From Anagrus nilaparvatae (Eukaryota; Arthropoda; Insecta; Hymenoptera; Mymaridae), in assembly GCA_022575985.1 (NCBI GenBank), contig JAKSXM010000132.1:12400001-12464000 (forward strand): a DNA stretch of 64,000 nt, written 5' to 3'. Below, one piece after another: positions 34,230 through 46,489 of this stretch. The position numbers and the translations under genes were made by a program. The notes under the pieces were generated by a model. It saw nothing but the letters and a program-made list of their open reading frames with translations. It searched no databases and was not told the DNA's origin. Positions within the stretch are counted from its first letter, which is position 1. Each line of letters opens with the position of its first letter.

Positions 34230-35870
34230 TTATAAAAAATAAATAAATTTTATACTCAAAAATGTTCAGCTATTTATTTGTGTCTCTATTTTTAGGAGGA
34301 CTGTCCCTACGGATCCTCCAGGGCCGTACTAACTATTATAATTCTCGGTTATTGTTAATTAAAAGCAAAAAACGTAACGAATAAATAAAGTATTAAATGA
34401 TCACTTACTTTTGATTATTTCAATGAATTTTTCCAAAAATAAGGAATGGTTATTATTTAGAAAAATATGATCAACAACGATTTTAAAATTATTAATATTT
34501 ATTTTAAATCAACTAAAAATTTTAAGTGATGAATTCCACAAAACTTAAATACCAATATTAAAACTTGAACTTTAAAAAAAAAGAACTTATAAATGTTTAA
34601 ATAGACTTATAAATATTTTAAACTTTTAACAAAAATTCAAAGTTAAACTTTTGCACGAGTAATGCGTGTACAAGGTTTGAGCTCAAAAAAATAGAAGACC
34701 GCTACCAGCCTAAACATGGGTTTTTTAGAAAATTGATAAGAATAGTCTAGTTCCCAACCTTCCAAAATCTCCCACGCGCTGAACCCGATATGTCCAATTG
34801 TAAAAAATTCCCCCCTAGAGAACTATTTTATTATTATCAACACTAGTTTCTCCCACATAAAAATAGAGTGGGAAAAATGATGACTCGGAAGATCTTCCGA
34901 TATTCAGGGGGTAATTTTAAGCTGATAGCAGTTAATTTATGCATTTTCAAAACAAATAGGCCAATTAGAGTATTATGTACATTGTAAACAGAATATCGTG
35001 AAAAACTTAACTTTGAGTTCCCGTTTTTCGTTATTCTAAGCTTATGATTATATTTTTCGGTCACAGAAAATTTAACTAATTCTATATTTTAATTTATCAA
35101 AAATTATAAACAATAAGACTTATTTTAAACAATGTAGCAAAATTTTAATCCGAAAATTAAGTTATTACTATAATAGAAACGTTAATTTTTAATATTTTAT
35201 AACTGGTGAAATTTTCTTTCAAAGGAAAACTACGTAAAATTCTTGACTTAATGTTTCGGGACTAAAAACGCTACAGAGTTTATTATTACTTATTTTAGTA
35301 ACTATTAGAGTTTAAAAATTATTATTAACAATTTAATCAAAAATATTTCTTAGACTAATTAATTACTATTTAATACATTAAAAATTTGATTTTTTCGTTT
35401 TCATAAATTTTTAGTTTAAGTTTCTTATTTTAAATTAATATTAAAAAAAATTTCAAAATGTTTTATTGAATTAACTTTATAGTGAATAAATTGCGAAACT
35501 TACTTTTTATTTTCGTTTGTAGTATGTAGAAAAATTAAATTGATTTGTTAATCAGGTTTTAACACCAGATAAGTAAGTTAATTTTAAATAATTTAAAAAT
35601 GAAAAATTTATTTATACTTGAAATATTATTTTAATATAACTGAAGTTAAGTTGAGGAAAAATTTAAAAGTTAAGAACACCTTTTAATAATTAAGAAAATT
35701 TAAACAGATAAATTATTTATTGGTAAAAACTAAGTTCAAATTTATATGTTACATTAAAAACGTATAAACCGGTTAAGATTGTACTTCAAGAAGGCCACTC
35801 TTCGGCAAAACATGGGTTTTTTAAAGTACTAAATATTTAAATATAAAGTTTGACAAATAAATTTTTAACT
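34230..35870 (-). mobile_element. LTR-like modules, copy 2 (A)
   Basis: Counterpart of 19200-20840 at +15030. Confidence 0.5.
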
Positions 35871-35899
35871 TGAAAAATATTCAAGCATTTATTTGGATT

Positions 35900-37630
35900 C
35901 TATTTTTAGGAGGACTGTCCCTGAAATTTCCTCCAGGGCCGTACTGACCACTTTGATCTTTAGATGTTGTTAAATAAAATTAACAAATTAAAAATGAATA
36001 AAATAATAAAATGATTACTTACTTTTGATATTTCTTGATGAAAAATAATTGTCAGCTTTCAAAATATATTTATGGATTGTATAATTCTCTTTTTTTTTTA
36101 ATAAATTGATGACACGAGTTAAAGTTAAATTATTATTTATTTAAAAATCAAATCAAAATATTTTTTTAAAAGTGAGGAATTACACAAACTTTAATTACTA
36201 AAAATTGTTAATAAAAATGTTAAAAGTATAATTAAGTATAGTTATAAATAAAGTATAATTATAAATAAGAAAGTATAATTAATAAAATTTTACATGAACT
36301 TAATAAAATTCAAAGTTAAAGTTTTTAATTTAAACGTGAGTACTACGTGTTTTCTTGAGCTCAATAAAAAATAGAAGACCTTTTTCAGCTTAAACTTGGG
36401 TATTTATGAAAATTGATAATAATAGTTTAGTTCCCTACTCTTCAAAATCTCCCACGCGCTAGTCCCGATATGTCAATACTCTATTGGTTGATAAGTTTTC
36501 CCCAATAGTCAAAAATTCCCTCCTAGAGAAATTTCACTATTATTATCAATATTCACTTCTCCCATAAAAATTAGAGTGGGAAATATGATGACTCGGAAGA
36601 TCTTCCGATGTCCCCTGGACTGATTAGAGTTAATTTATGTATTTTTAAAACAAAAGGGCTCTTTTAAATATCATGTACACTGTAAAAATTTAAACTGAAA
36701 CCTTAACTTTGAATTCCATTTTTTTCTATTATAATTAACTATATTACAGTTTTCCAATTATGGAAAAACCTAAATTATTTTATACCTTAATTTTCTCATT
36801 AAATATTAAACACTAACAATACAACTATTTAAATTCTGAAAATTCAATCATTGTTATAAACAATTCTAAACTGAAAGTTTTACTTTAGAAATTAATTTGA
36901 AAATAATTTGACCAAATATTTCAGAAAAAAAATGTTATGATTAGTTAGATTTTCGAGAGTTTCCTCTCATCATTATTTTCTTATAAATAATATTAAAGTA
37001 TGAGAGTTTTCTACTTGAAAAACGAAAATATATAATATTTATTGATTACCCAAGTACAACTCTCTTTATTATTAACTAAAATAACAATATTTTAACTATG
37101 AGAATATAACTCTCGCTTATTTTTTTAAATAACTTTTTCTTAGCTAATAAACTACTAATAAACATCCATTGAGCTTTTCAATTTTATTTATTAGTTAAGA
37201 CTAATTTCTACTATAAGAGTAAAATGTTTTCCCAACTAATAAATTTCCTCTCAATAAACATTTATGACCTTAAGTCCGTAATTTATTAGCTAAATTTAAT
37301 ATTTTTTAAACCTATTAAAAACATGATAATAATACATTCATGAGTTCCCTTTTCTGTTTTAAAAACAGGTTTGAAAAAGAAACTCGCAAGGGAAACGATT
37401 TTCTGACTTGGCGATTTTTAAAACTAGGAAAAATTCGAAAAATTATTTATTATTAAAAATAAAGTTTAAAAATTACCAAGTCGTGACATTTAAAATTCCC
37501 CTCAAAACTTCATCCTGTATACATGTAAAGTAAATTTCATGTACACGGAAAAAAAATTTTAATGTCCGGACTTTACAGTTTTTAAACAAAAATTTGATGA
37601 GACCGTTTTCCCATTTCTTTAACTTCCTAT
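35900..37630 (-). mobile_element. LTR-like modules, copy 2 (B)
   Basis: Counterpart of 20870-22600 at +15030. Confidence 0.5.
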
Positions 37631-37649
37631 CTAATCTAACTTTTCTAAT

Positions 37650-37935
37650 CCTTCCAAACTTTGAATATCATTCTGCTGTTGCTCTCATGCTGCGGATATC
37701 ACAAAACACGTAGTATCCGATTATATAGATCGATTTTCTTCTGTTATAGTGTACGAATTATCGTTACCCAATTTCAATGTGTTCTAATCATTTAATAAGC
37801 TTAAAATATCATTACGTGCTGTTCTTTCACCATTTTCAACTCTTAGGTTGAAAGGCATTTGTTATCTGCTTCACTTCCATATCATCAAAATCAAGTGAGC
37901 TAAGGGGTAGTAAAAGTTAAATTGTTACATTTTTA
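37650..37935 (-). pseudogene. decayed unknown coding block 2, copy 2
   Basis: Counterpart of 22620-22905 at +15030. Confidence 0.5.
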
Positions 37936-37959
37936 TAATTTTTTTTTAATACGATATTT

Positions 37960-39045
37960 TCTAATATGCTATACGTTTATCGTATCTATATTAATGCCAC
38001 CATGATTATCGTGGCTTTGATTGTATGCTTCTTCTAAGAAAGTGTCACCCCCTGCCTCGAACCAGTGCATATATTCTACGTCAATCATGCTTTCCTATAA
38101 TTGAGAACTTTGGTTAACATCCTGCTGTTGCTCTAATACTGGTGATATCACATAGCACCTAGTATCCGATGATATAGATTGATTTTTATCTATTGTAGTG
38201 TGTGAATTTTTGTTATCCGACGTGTCCTAACCATTTAATAAACTTAAAATTTCTTCGCGCGCTGTTCTTTCACCATTTTTAACTCTTAGGTTGGCATTTG
38301 TTAGCTGCTCCATTTCCACATCATCAAAATCAGGTGAACTAAGAGGTAGTAAAAGTTAAATTACTACAATTTTATAAATTTTGTTTAGTTTAATTTTTTG
38401 TTTGATGACGTATTTCTTTTTTTTTGTTATCAAATAAATTTTTGTCAATTAAATAATTTATTCTAAAAATCAAAATTTGTCTTAGCATTACTCTGTAACT
38501 GATGCATATTTAATTAAAAATTTATAAATTTATTAGCGTATACACCGATTAGTTAAAAATTCCACAATTTCGCTTAAAATGGATTTATAATAGTTCTAGG
38601 TATGCGATATATAATTTTTATGTAATATATACTTACGCATATTAGTTGTTTCATTATCTAGAAACATTGGATCTAATTGTTACAGTTCCTAAGTGTTTAA
38701 GTTGGCAGCTATAAATATTTTATTATTAAATAAATTTCATAAAAATTTAGTATACCTAACTTAGGGTACGATGTTAGATCAGAAAAATCAAGGCATGAAA
38801 CTTCCTCTGAATTATTTTCAGGTGTTGGTTGTAAATTTTTTTATTTCAATCGAATCCGTTTCTTCTTCTACATAGGGTAGACAAATATTTTTTTAGTTTT
38901 TAAAATATCGTAAAATTAAATAAATCAATTTTTAAAATAACTGAGAGAACGAGTTCAATTAATATTTTACAAACTATGGTGATTATTTAAAGCTTCCTGT
39001 ATTAGATTTTCATGATTTTCAGATAACTCATCTAAAATTTAAAAA
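37960..39045 (-). pseudogene. decayed unknown coding block 3, copy 2
   Basis: Counterpart of 22930-24015 at +15030. Confidence 0.45.
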
Positions 39046-39608
39046 TATGAATTTTAATAGAAAAATAATCTTCAATTATAGAAAATCAGAAAATTTTAGT
39101 GAATAAATAGATCATGCACATATAAAAGTTTTTTTATTTTTGGCGTGGGAGAATATTAAAAGCTTAAAAGTTATTAATTGATATGTGTTAGTATTAAAGC
39201 TTAAAAATATGTTTAAATAAGTGGCTTTTTTATGTTTAATTAGTTATAAATTCTTTTTATTTTAAATTTAAGAAAAAATTATTTTAGGTATATGTGTGCA
39301 CTATTATAGGCCTGTTATAGGATTTTTTAAAATAATTAAATAATTTAAAAAAAAAACAGAATTACATTAATTTTTATGCGTTTACTTTTTTAAAATACAT
39401 GGTTAACGTGTATAGTGGTTTTTGAAATACCGTACATCTGTGAATGTTTTTGAATGTTTGCGTTTGTGTGTGAGTACATTTTGGTATTTTCAGTACACCG
39501 GTATTAAAAATACAAAACTGGTCACTAGTAATCGCTAAAGGTCAATGCATGGATTTATATATAATAATATGTAAGCTTTTTGTATAAGGAATGAGTATAT
39601 TCGATATT

Positions 39609-41099
39609 GTAATAGACCAGATTACTGGTCTTACGTTTTATTTTATTCTTGTTTTAAGAAGGTTGCCCAGGCCTTCTTAGGCTGTTAATCAACTTGTGTT
39701 TCAGAAAAGTTACTCAAAATGGAGTATTGAATTTACTTTCTTAAAAATAAAAATAAAAATGTGTTACTTATGTAATGAACCAGATTCTGGTCTTAAGTTT
39801 ATTTTATTCTTGTTTTGAGAAGGTTGTCCAGGCCTTCTCGGGCTGTTAATTAGCTTGTATTTCAGAAAAGTACTCAACAATTGACTATTGAATTTACTTA
39901 CCCTTTTCTTTATTTGAATTGGATGTCCAAAATAAAATTGAATGAATAAAATTTATTAACTGGATTTCAAAAAAAAATTATTATGCTTTAAATATTTTTT
40001 TTTAAATTGAATTTATTTAACTAAAAAGAGAACTTTTAAGATTTACAAAATTTTTGTTAAGATGAGGAAGATTAGTTTTAACTTTTCTAAAATAATTAAT
40101 TTTAAATAAAATTAAGTTCAAAGTTTTCTTTTCTTTCTTTTTTTCTTCATGATTAACGCGAGTAACGTTCTGAGCCGGTTCAGAAGTACTTCGAGAAGGC
40201 CTTTCCTAGGCGAAAACACGAGTATTTAAGCATCCAAAAAATAAATAAGAGGGTGCCACTTCATGCTTTATTTTGGATCGGGTTATATTTTCTAATCTAT
40301 TTTTATAAAAAATTTGAAAACAATAGGTGCCACTTCGTACTTTATTTTTCTTATCAATGACATTTACGTGAGAAATTAAATTTGACAAGTCACTAAATAA
40401 ATATTTTTGTTTTTGAACCCATTGTTTTGATTTCACCTTGAACTTAATTTTCTTTGTTTTTCACAAATAAATTACTTTTAAACCCTTTTTCTTTTGGTTT
40501 TAAGCTAATCATGAGTTTTTCAAAAGTAATTTATTCATTAAAATGAAACTTAAGACTAATTATACGAAAACTTGATTTTTCATAAAAATTTCCTTATGAA
40601 AAATCTCTTTCCGAACTAATTGAAAAGTTAAAAAAAAACTTAACGCTATGGTTAAAATTTAGTTACAAAATTTCATGCCTTTTCAAAATTTAATTTTTTT
40701 TTAACATTCAAATATTAAAATTTGCTATAAACCAAATTCTGAATTTAGGCTTAACTTGATCCTATCAAGGCTAAATGTTCCTCCCTTGAGTTTTCTTTGT
40801 CATTTATATTAAAAATTAAATTTTCCAATGACAAAAAAAAACTCATAAGTGAAAATTTAAACCTTGTCTAACTCTTTCTAGTTACTTAATATTACCCAAA
40901 ATGAAATCGATTTTCTCGCAAATGAAAATTTAGGTTCTATTTCGCAAGCTAGAAAAATATTTTCCGTTGTGCTTATAAATTTCATCAGTGAAAGAAAAGA
41001 TTTGGAAATATTTTGAATTTAAATACCTTAAAAAAATTTACAGGGCACTGAGCTTTGCGCTACACGGGAAAATATTTCCGGACGGCCGATGACGTTACA
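39609..41099 (-). mobile_element. LTR of gypsy-type element, copy 2 (C)
   Basis: Counterpart of 24579-26069 at +15030, including the duplicated 3' tail. Confidence 0.65.
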
Positions 41100-41249
41100 C
41101 TTATTTTTTTTTATTGTTGTTGTTTTTGGTGAATTAAAATCTCAAGATGAAAAATAAAGAATGTATTTTGGTTTTATCAAAAAAATGCAATAATTCAAAA
41201 AATGTTTTATAGCTTATGAATTTATTATAACGAAATTAAAAAAAATTAT

Positions 41250-42230
41250 ACATTAAAGTTAAGTCGAGGAAGTTATTAAGTATAAAAGTAAATTTAATAT
41301 ATTATATTTTTTGTAATTAAAAAAAATTAAGTTCAAGTTTTTTTTTTAATGCATTTAAACGTTGCTTACCAGTTTGATGGAACTTCAAGAAGACCTTTCC
41401 TAGGCGAAAACACGAGTATTTAAGCACCCGAAAAATTTGATATGCCCCGGGGGCCACTTCGTGTTTCATCAAAGATTAGACGTTGTTTTTATTATCAATT
41501 TATAACGAAATTACAAAACAAGGGATCCACTTCGTGTTTCATGGAAATCAGATGTTGTTTTTCTTATCAATTTTAATGAAATTTACGTGATAATTTTTGT
41601 GTTTCATTAAATTGACAAGTCACTAAATAAATATTTTTTTTGTTATTGAACCTAGTGTTTCGATTTTACCTTGAATTTAATTTTTCTTGTTTTCCACAAA
41701 TAAATTACTTTTAAACCCTTTTTCTTTTGGTTTTAAGCTAATCATGAGTTTTTTCTAAGTAATTTATTCATAAAACTTATTATGCTAATTGTAGAATTTA
41801 CTTTGCAAAAAATTTTTTTTTTTTGTGAAGCAAACTTAATCTTTCTTTGCCTTAAATCTATTTTTTCCTTAGATCCTTTAATCATCATGGAGCATATTTC
41901 AACATTTTCATGCTTGGAAATAATGTTCAAAAATGGATTAAAAATAGGAAAATTTATGCTTAGTTATATAGTTAAAAACTAATAATTTCATCCCTCAAGC
42001 CCTTATTCTAATATCTTCAATTTTTTAAAAGTAGAATTAAAAATAGAGCTCGAAAGTGAAATTCTTGTCCTGGCTAAAGTCTTTCAGTTATCCGGTGAAT
42101 CTTAAAATTAAATCATTTTTCTCGCAATTGAAAATTTTAGTTTTCCCATTGGATAGTTGAAAATCTTTTTCCATGGCATCCCTGAGATTTTCCAACTATT
42201 TCCCGGGTAAAATAATTTGAAATTGGAATT
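41250..42230 (-). mobile_element. truncated LTR, copy 2 (D)
   Basis: Counterpart of 26220-27200 at +15030. Confidence 0.55.
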
Positions 42231-42239
42231 CATCTACAA

Positions 42240-43210
42240 AATTTTAAGTTTGTTTAAAATTGAAACAAATTTATAAATATTTTTAAAGAACTTTAACCAA
42301 ACTCAAAGTTAAAACCTTAGCGCGAGTACTGCGTGTATGTGTTTTGAGCTCAAAAACAGAAGCCCTTACCAGCTTAAACCTGGGTATTTATGAAAATTGA
42401 TATGAATAGTCTAGTTCCCTCTCTCCAAAATCTCCCACGCGCTGAACCCGATATGTTTTTCTTCTTTGAAAAGAGGGACCAAACATAGCTCCCCCTCAAA
42501 TTGTCGCTCTCCGCTGGGTTGAAAACCTTTTCCTTTTCTCTAAGAATTTTGTATGTATCCTTAAAGTGTCAAATCATACGTTTTTCACGTATAATTATTA
42601 TTAATTAAACTAAGTTTTATTTTTAGGAGGGTTGTCCAAGTCCTTCTGGGCCTCTGGCTATATTATTCGCAAAACTGTTCTAGATTTTGAAAACCTTTAA
42701 ACTTCTAGAATTATAAATATATGTAAATCGTTGGATTACTTAATTTCAGAATTTTCAAGTTGATCAAAATGATTAACTGTAATTTGTTTTAAACTTGAAC
42801 TAAGTTCTTTATTCAAAATAAACAAAATAAAATTGTTTAAATGAGGAAATTACACTTCAAAATTTTAATAAAATTAGTTAATAAAAACTTAATAAAAATT
42901 TAATTAACAATTTAAAATTTAGATTTTTAAAATCAAGAGAAACTGAATTCAAAATTTTAACACAAAAACCCGTGCACTGGCTTGAGGTAATTTGAAAGAG
43001 AGCGCCTTTAGGGCGAGCGTGAGTATTTATACACTTGAAGTTTGATAAGAATAATCCTCCTACTCTAATTTCCCACCCGCGGCACCCACGTCATGAAATA
43101 GATCACCTCACGTCGCAGTTGTATATTTTGACTGATTAATCTATAATTTATGGATTTTTAGAACAAAGGTTTTCTGTGAATATTTTAATTCTACACGGAG
43201 AATAACCCGT
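42240..43210 (-). mobile_element. LTR-like sequence downstream of the envelope remnant, copy 2 (E)
   Basis: Counterpart of 27210-28180 at +15030. Confidence 0.55.
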
Positions 43211-43217
43211 GGTTGAA

Positions 43218-44109
43218 TCAATGTTTCAATGTGCGCGTTCCTCTTGTCTCGATGATCATCAATTTAGGATGGCTTGATTTTACGAATACGTGGCCACAAT
43301 GATTCTCATAACTTTTAACTGTGAGAGCAAAGGTCATTTCTTTACTCTCCACAGAGTACATAGTCTGGACTTCTGGCATAGTCTTATTAGTGATCTTTGC
43401 TGCTTTGCCTTCATATAATAAGCTATATTTATCAGTATTACACCTGTCCTGAGGAAGAGGGCTCCAGAAAGTATTTCCGCCTTCCATGTCTAAACATTTC
43501 GAGTCTTTGACCTTGCATTTTGTTCCTGATACTAAATGTAGTTGATCGTTGTTGAGATTTACGTATGCCCAATATTAGGTCAAAGTAATCTTCACGTATC
43601 CTTGGACTAAAACGTCAGTCCAACTACCATAATGATCTGCGTACGGTGTTGAATAGCAGGATCCGTCGACAACTCTTCCTGCAAAATCCTGACTATAGGT
43701 TTTGCGTTGCATTGACTTTTACTCCCGAGATGGCGTGAGTTCCCAGTAATCTGATTATTCCGGTCACGTGTAACTGTTGACATGCGTCTCTTTCTATCTC
43801 GTTGATGAAATTTCGTATTGAGTTTTCTACAGGTATCATGTGACTAAACATTCCACACTTGCGAACTTCTCTGTATATTTCTATCTTACATTGCATGACC
43901 GGAATCTGGGCAAAATCTACCATTTGTAAGACTTGAATTTCTAAATCTTCGGTGGTAGCTTTGGGCGTTGGTATGTCGCACGGACCTACTTCCAGTAAGG
44001 AGATGGTCGTCATGTTGAGAACTTGAGAACCGCAGTCGTAGCCTATTATTTGAAAGCTTGGATGGAAGAAACTTATAAATAAGAAGAGAATTGTGTTGAG
44101 AATGGACAT
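43218..44109 (-). pseudogene. envelope glycoprotein remnant with signal peptide, copy 2
   Basis: Same remnant as 28188-29040 but with its natural 5' end. The start codon at 44109 is followed by a hydrophobic signal peptide (ILNTILFLFISFF), then the cysteine-rich ectodomain start. Breaks: the first frame stops at 43693-43695, a different frame continues, an in-frame stop lies at 43575-43577, and the last segment runs from 43487 to its stop at 43218. Only about the first 300 residues are represented; membrane anchor and tail are absent, and LTR-like DNA follows. Upstream on the same strand is an integrase tail, the expected pol-env order of an envelope-bearing Ty3/gypsy (errantivirus-like) element. 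Clearly defective. Confidence 0.72.
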
Positions 44110-44222
44110 TTTCTGTAACAGAGAATAAAATTAATATCCTTTATTTATGTGCACGATCTTTAATCGGTTAGAATGTACAAACTTCAATTTTTTACCCATC
44201 CGAAATCTAACATTATAATTGT

Positions 44223-44562
44223 TTAAAACTCAATATACTCTAATGGTTTCTTACCCTTCAGTAATAATACGAAATCTCCTCTCTTAAACTCTTGTACATG
44301 AAGATGTTTATCATAATATTTTTTATTTCTCTCTTTAGAAAGGATTACATTGTCATGAGCTAATTTTCGTATTTCTACTAAACCGGCTACTAGATCCTCT
44401 AGATAATGATTATAAGTAGGAAGTTTTTCACCCTGTGTAACCGGTCCGTCTGATGGTAAACGAGCTGGTTGGCCGTAAACGACTTCATATATAACCCATA
44501 TTGGCTATATCCTAGGCATTCATGCAGACTAGTATTATAGGAAAATGTCTTGCAAGGGCTGG
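44223..44562 (-). pseudogene. Ty3/gypsy integrase C-terminal tail
   Basis: The minus strand from about 44489 reads YEVVYGQPARLPSD, then a charged helix (LVEIRKLAHDNVILSKERNK), then QEFKRGDFVLLLKGKK, ending at a stop at 44223-44225. This is the pattern of the end of gypsy-type integrase, which inserts the element cDNA. Just upstream, in another frame, NTSLHECLGYS fits the preceding integrase residues, so one frameshift separates them. The catalytic core, RT and RNase H are missing. The envelope remnant begins about 115 bp downstream, as in env-bearing gypsy elements. Confidence 0.75.
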
Positions 44563-45152
44563 AGTAACATCGATGTCAACTCCAATTCTTACTGGTTGTG
44601 ATATCCCTGGTCAGAAAACAGAGGTAGTAAATTCTCAGGAAATTATACTTCTTCCCGAACTGGTCCTCGAAGAGCGGCACTTAACTCATAGAGCTTAATG
44701 CCAAGTTGTTTGACTCCTTTTCGTCTACGTAATATATTAACTTCTTTCCTATGACTTTATAGATGTCCTTGAAGTACGTTTGTCATAAAAAAATCATTGC
44801 CCCTGCCTGTACATAATTGGTTGGTTGGTCTAACTCTCCCTCATTTTATTGCTTTTTTGCCCTTTGCAGGGTTCGGATCAACGATGATTCATTCACTTTT
44901 GTTCCTGCCAGATGAATTGGCTTCAAGTTGGGTCTCGTTTGAGGCGAGCTAACTGTTTCTTCTGCTGCCAATAGAGCCTCCTTGATCATCGTTATTTTTT
45001 CCATCTGTACAAACAGGAATTTGGTTCGTGTACGAAAAATGTTTTTATTAACTAGAATTCCTATAATTTAATTTACACAAGGAATATTTACCAACACCCT
45101 TATAAGTATAATATCTAACTACTAAAGTTCGCACAATTAATTTAAATTTTAA
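44563..45152 (-). pseudogene. gag-like start fused to pol tail, retroelement remnant (left copy)
   Basis: On the minus strand, ATG at 45004 opens a 53-codon frame (MEKITMIKEALLAAEETVSS at its start) that stops at 44844-44846. Readable but broken sequence continues to the integrase tail. I infer a gag start brought next to the end of pol by an internal deletion; the gag call rests on position only. The whole stretch is repeated at about 58065-58690 with roughly 5% differences. Confidence 0.5.
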
Positions 45153-45195
45153 AATAATCAAACAAAAGTCAGGCAGTCTCCTAGATGAGATTTAC

Positions 45196-45620
45196 TCAGA
45201 TTCTGGCGATACCTAAAGAGTGATAAGCTTCAGGAAGGGTGGATTTTTCGGTAGGAGCGTTAGTATGTCCTTGTGGGAATCTTGGATATATGCGAGGTGT
45301 AGAAAGTGACTGGGTTAGTGGTTGTCTTTCAACTATTTTCATTTCTCTTGCTACGGGTTCTTCTGGTCTTCCTGTGGTTACTAATAACTGTGCTATTGAG
45401 GCATAACGTGCCCCTAATAGATGAATTGACCAACCGAATATAGAATGTAGCGTATAGCATCTGATTATGGCGTCTATAAACATTTTGAATAATTGCAGCA
45501 TCATTAATACAGCGATAATTCCTGCACTGACTGTTCCAAAACTTATAAACTTCTGCCATAATCTGAGCCATGCGCGTTGGTCATTTCATCTATTAGGGGC
45601 GTGTTGATTAATTATTGTTG
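45196..45620 (-). pseudogene. envelope C-terminal segment (membrane anchor and tail)
   Basis: One minus-strand frame from about 45570 contains a long hydrophobic helix region starting SFGTVSAGIIAVLMM, then an amphipathic stretch with FGWSIHLLGARYASIAQLLV, then a Pro/Ser/Thr-rich polar tail ending at 45196. This is the architecture of the anchor and cytoplasmic tail of the same chuvirus-like envelope family. It lies upstream, on the same strand, of the envelope N-terminal half at 43218-44109, the wrong order for one gene, so it must derive from another element copy. Nothing before about 45600 continues the ectodomain. Identification is by pattern, without a search. Confidence 0.6.
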
Positions 45621-45881
45621 TTGAGTTTATAAATGATAATTCTAAAAATTCTCCTGACTTTCAATAATTTTGATGACAACATTCTTACTTTTAGTTGCTG
45701 CTGTTATTTATTTTAAAAGTCGTGTGAAGATTTCCAATTTATATGAGTTATGAAAGTTTATTGTTGATAGGGTATGATTGTGTTATCAAGCAGTTATAAA
45801 TAGTGCCGAAAATTAAAATAATAAAAGTAAAAATTAAGAACAAACGCATTATTATTTGCTATAAATTATTTCAAAGGCTTT

Positions 45882-46489
45882 TTACACATGATTGATTTTT
45901 TTACCTGACAAATTAAATTTCTTATGATTTGTTAAACGTTTTTTGAACATTAGTAGGTCCTTCTTGATAGAATAAGGACCATACAATTTTAAAATATTTA
46001 ACTCGGAAAATGTACAAATAATTTTTATTAATTTATTGCAGTTATTTATACCAGTTACAGCATAAGAATATTCAAATTTTATTAAATTAGTTAATTTTAC
46101 TAAATATTTCTGTTCGAACTTTGCTAAATTATTTAATTTCAATACTTTCAGAGAAGTATTATTTAAATCATCGAAACATTTGCCTGTAACCTGAATATTA
46201 TACAAAGAAAAATTTGAAGTTTATTATTGTTTTTAAATAATACTCCAAATTTAGAATCTTTATCTGCAAAATTTTTTACCCCCTAATTAGCATTTAAATC
46301 TCAAGTTAAATGCGATTCTTCAAGATTCGAACAACATTGAAGTGCTAAGATCACAGGATTAACAAATTTTTCATTTAAGTTTATTCTGAATATTTTTAAA
46401 TTACTCATTATCGTTAGAGCGATCGTTAAATTTTCTATATTGAAATCATAAATTGGTGAAATGGCGTATGGCTGTAGGAATTTTTGCAA
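45882..46489 (-). pseudogene. leucine-rich-repeat (F-box-type) gene fragment, broken
   Basis: Two minus-strand frames, 46489-46301 and 46205-45882, are linked by a readable third stretch containing two stops and a frameshift. The text has irregular LRRs such as NLEESHLT, SLKVLKLNNLAKFEQKY and LNILKLYG, spaced about 25-30 residues apart, like the C-terminal LRRs of insect F-box/LRR proteins. No F-box is visible. It sits between envelope debris and retroelement sequence, so it is probably a host gene piece caught in the rearrangement. No neighbouring LRR gene lies in the window. Confidence 0.55.

Larger units (their letters stand above)
29041..44070. repeat. 15,030-bp direct tandem duplication, copy 2
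   Basis: Second unit at a constant +15030 offset. Its right edge continues into unique sequence from about 44086, so the envelope remnant here keeps its start codon and signal peptide, which copy 1 lacks. Its left end lacks GT92 exons 1-3, so the GT92 exons in this copy have no gene head. Near-perfect identity over 15 kb of non-coding DNA means the event is very recent or is not real in the genome. Confidence 0.93.

Noticed and set aside
14011..44070. Polydnavirus-type proviral segment as explanation of the 15-kb unit
   Set aside because: No viral or virulence gene and no recognised excision motif at the borders; the ends show short homology only.
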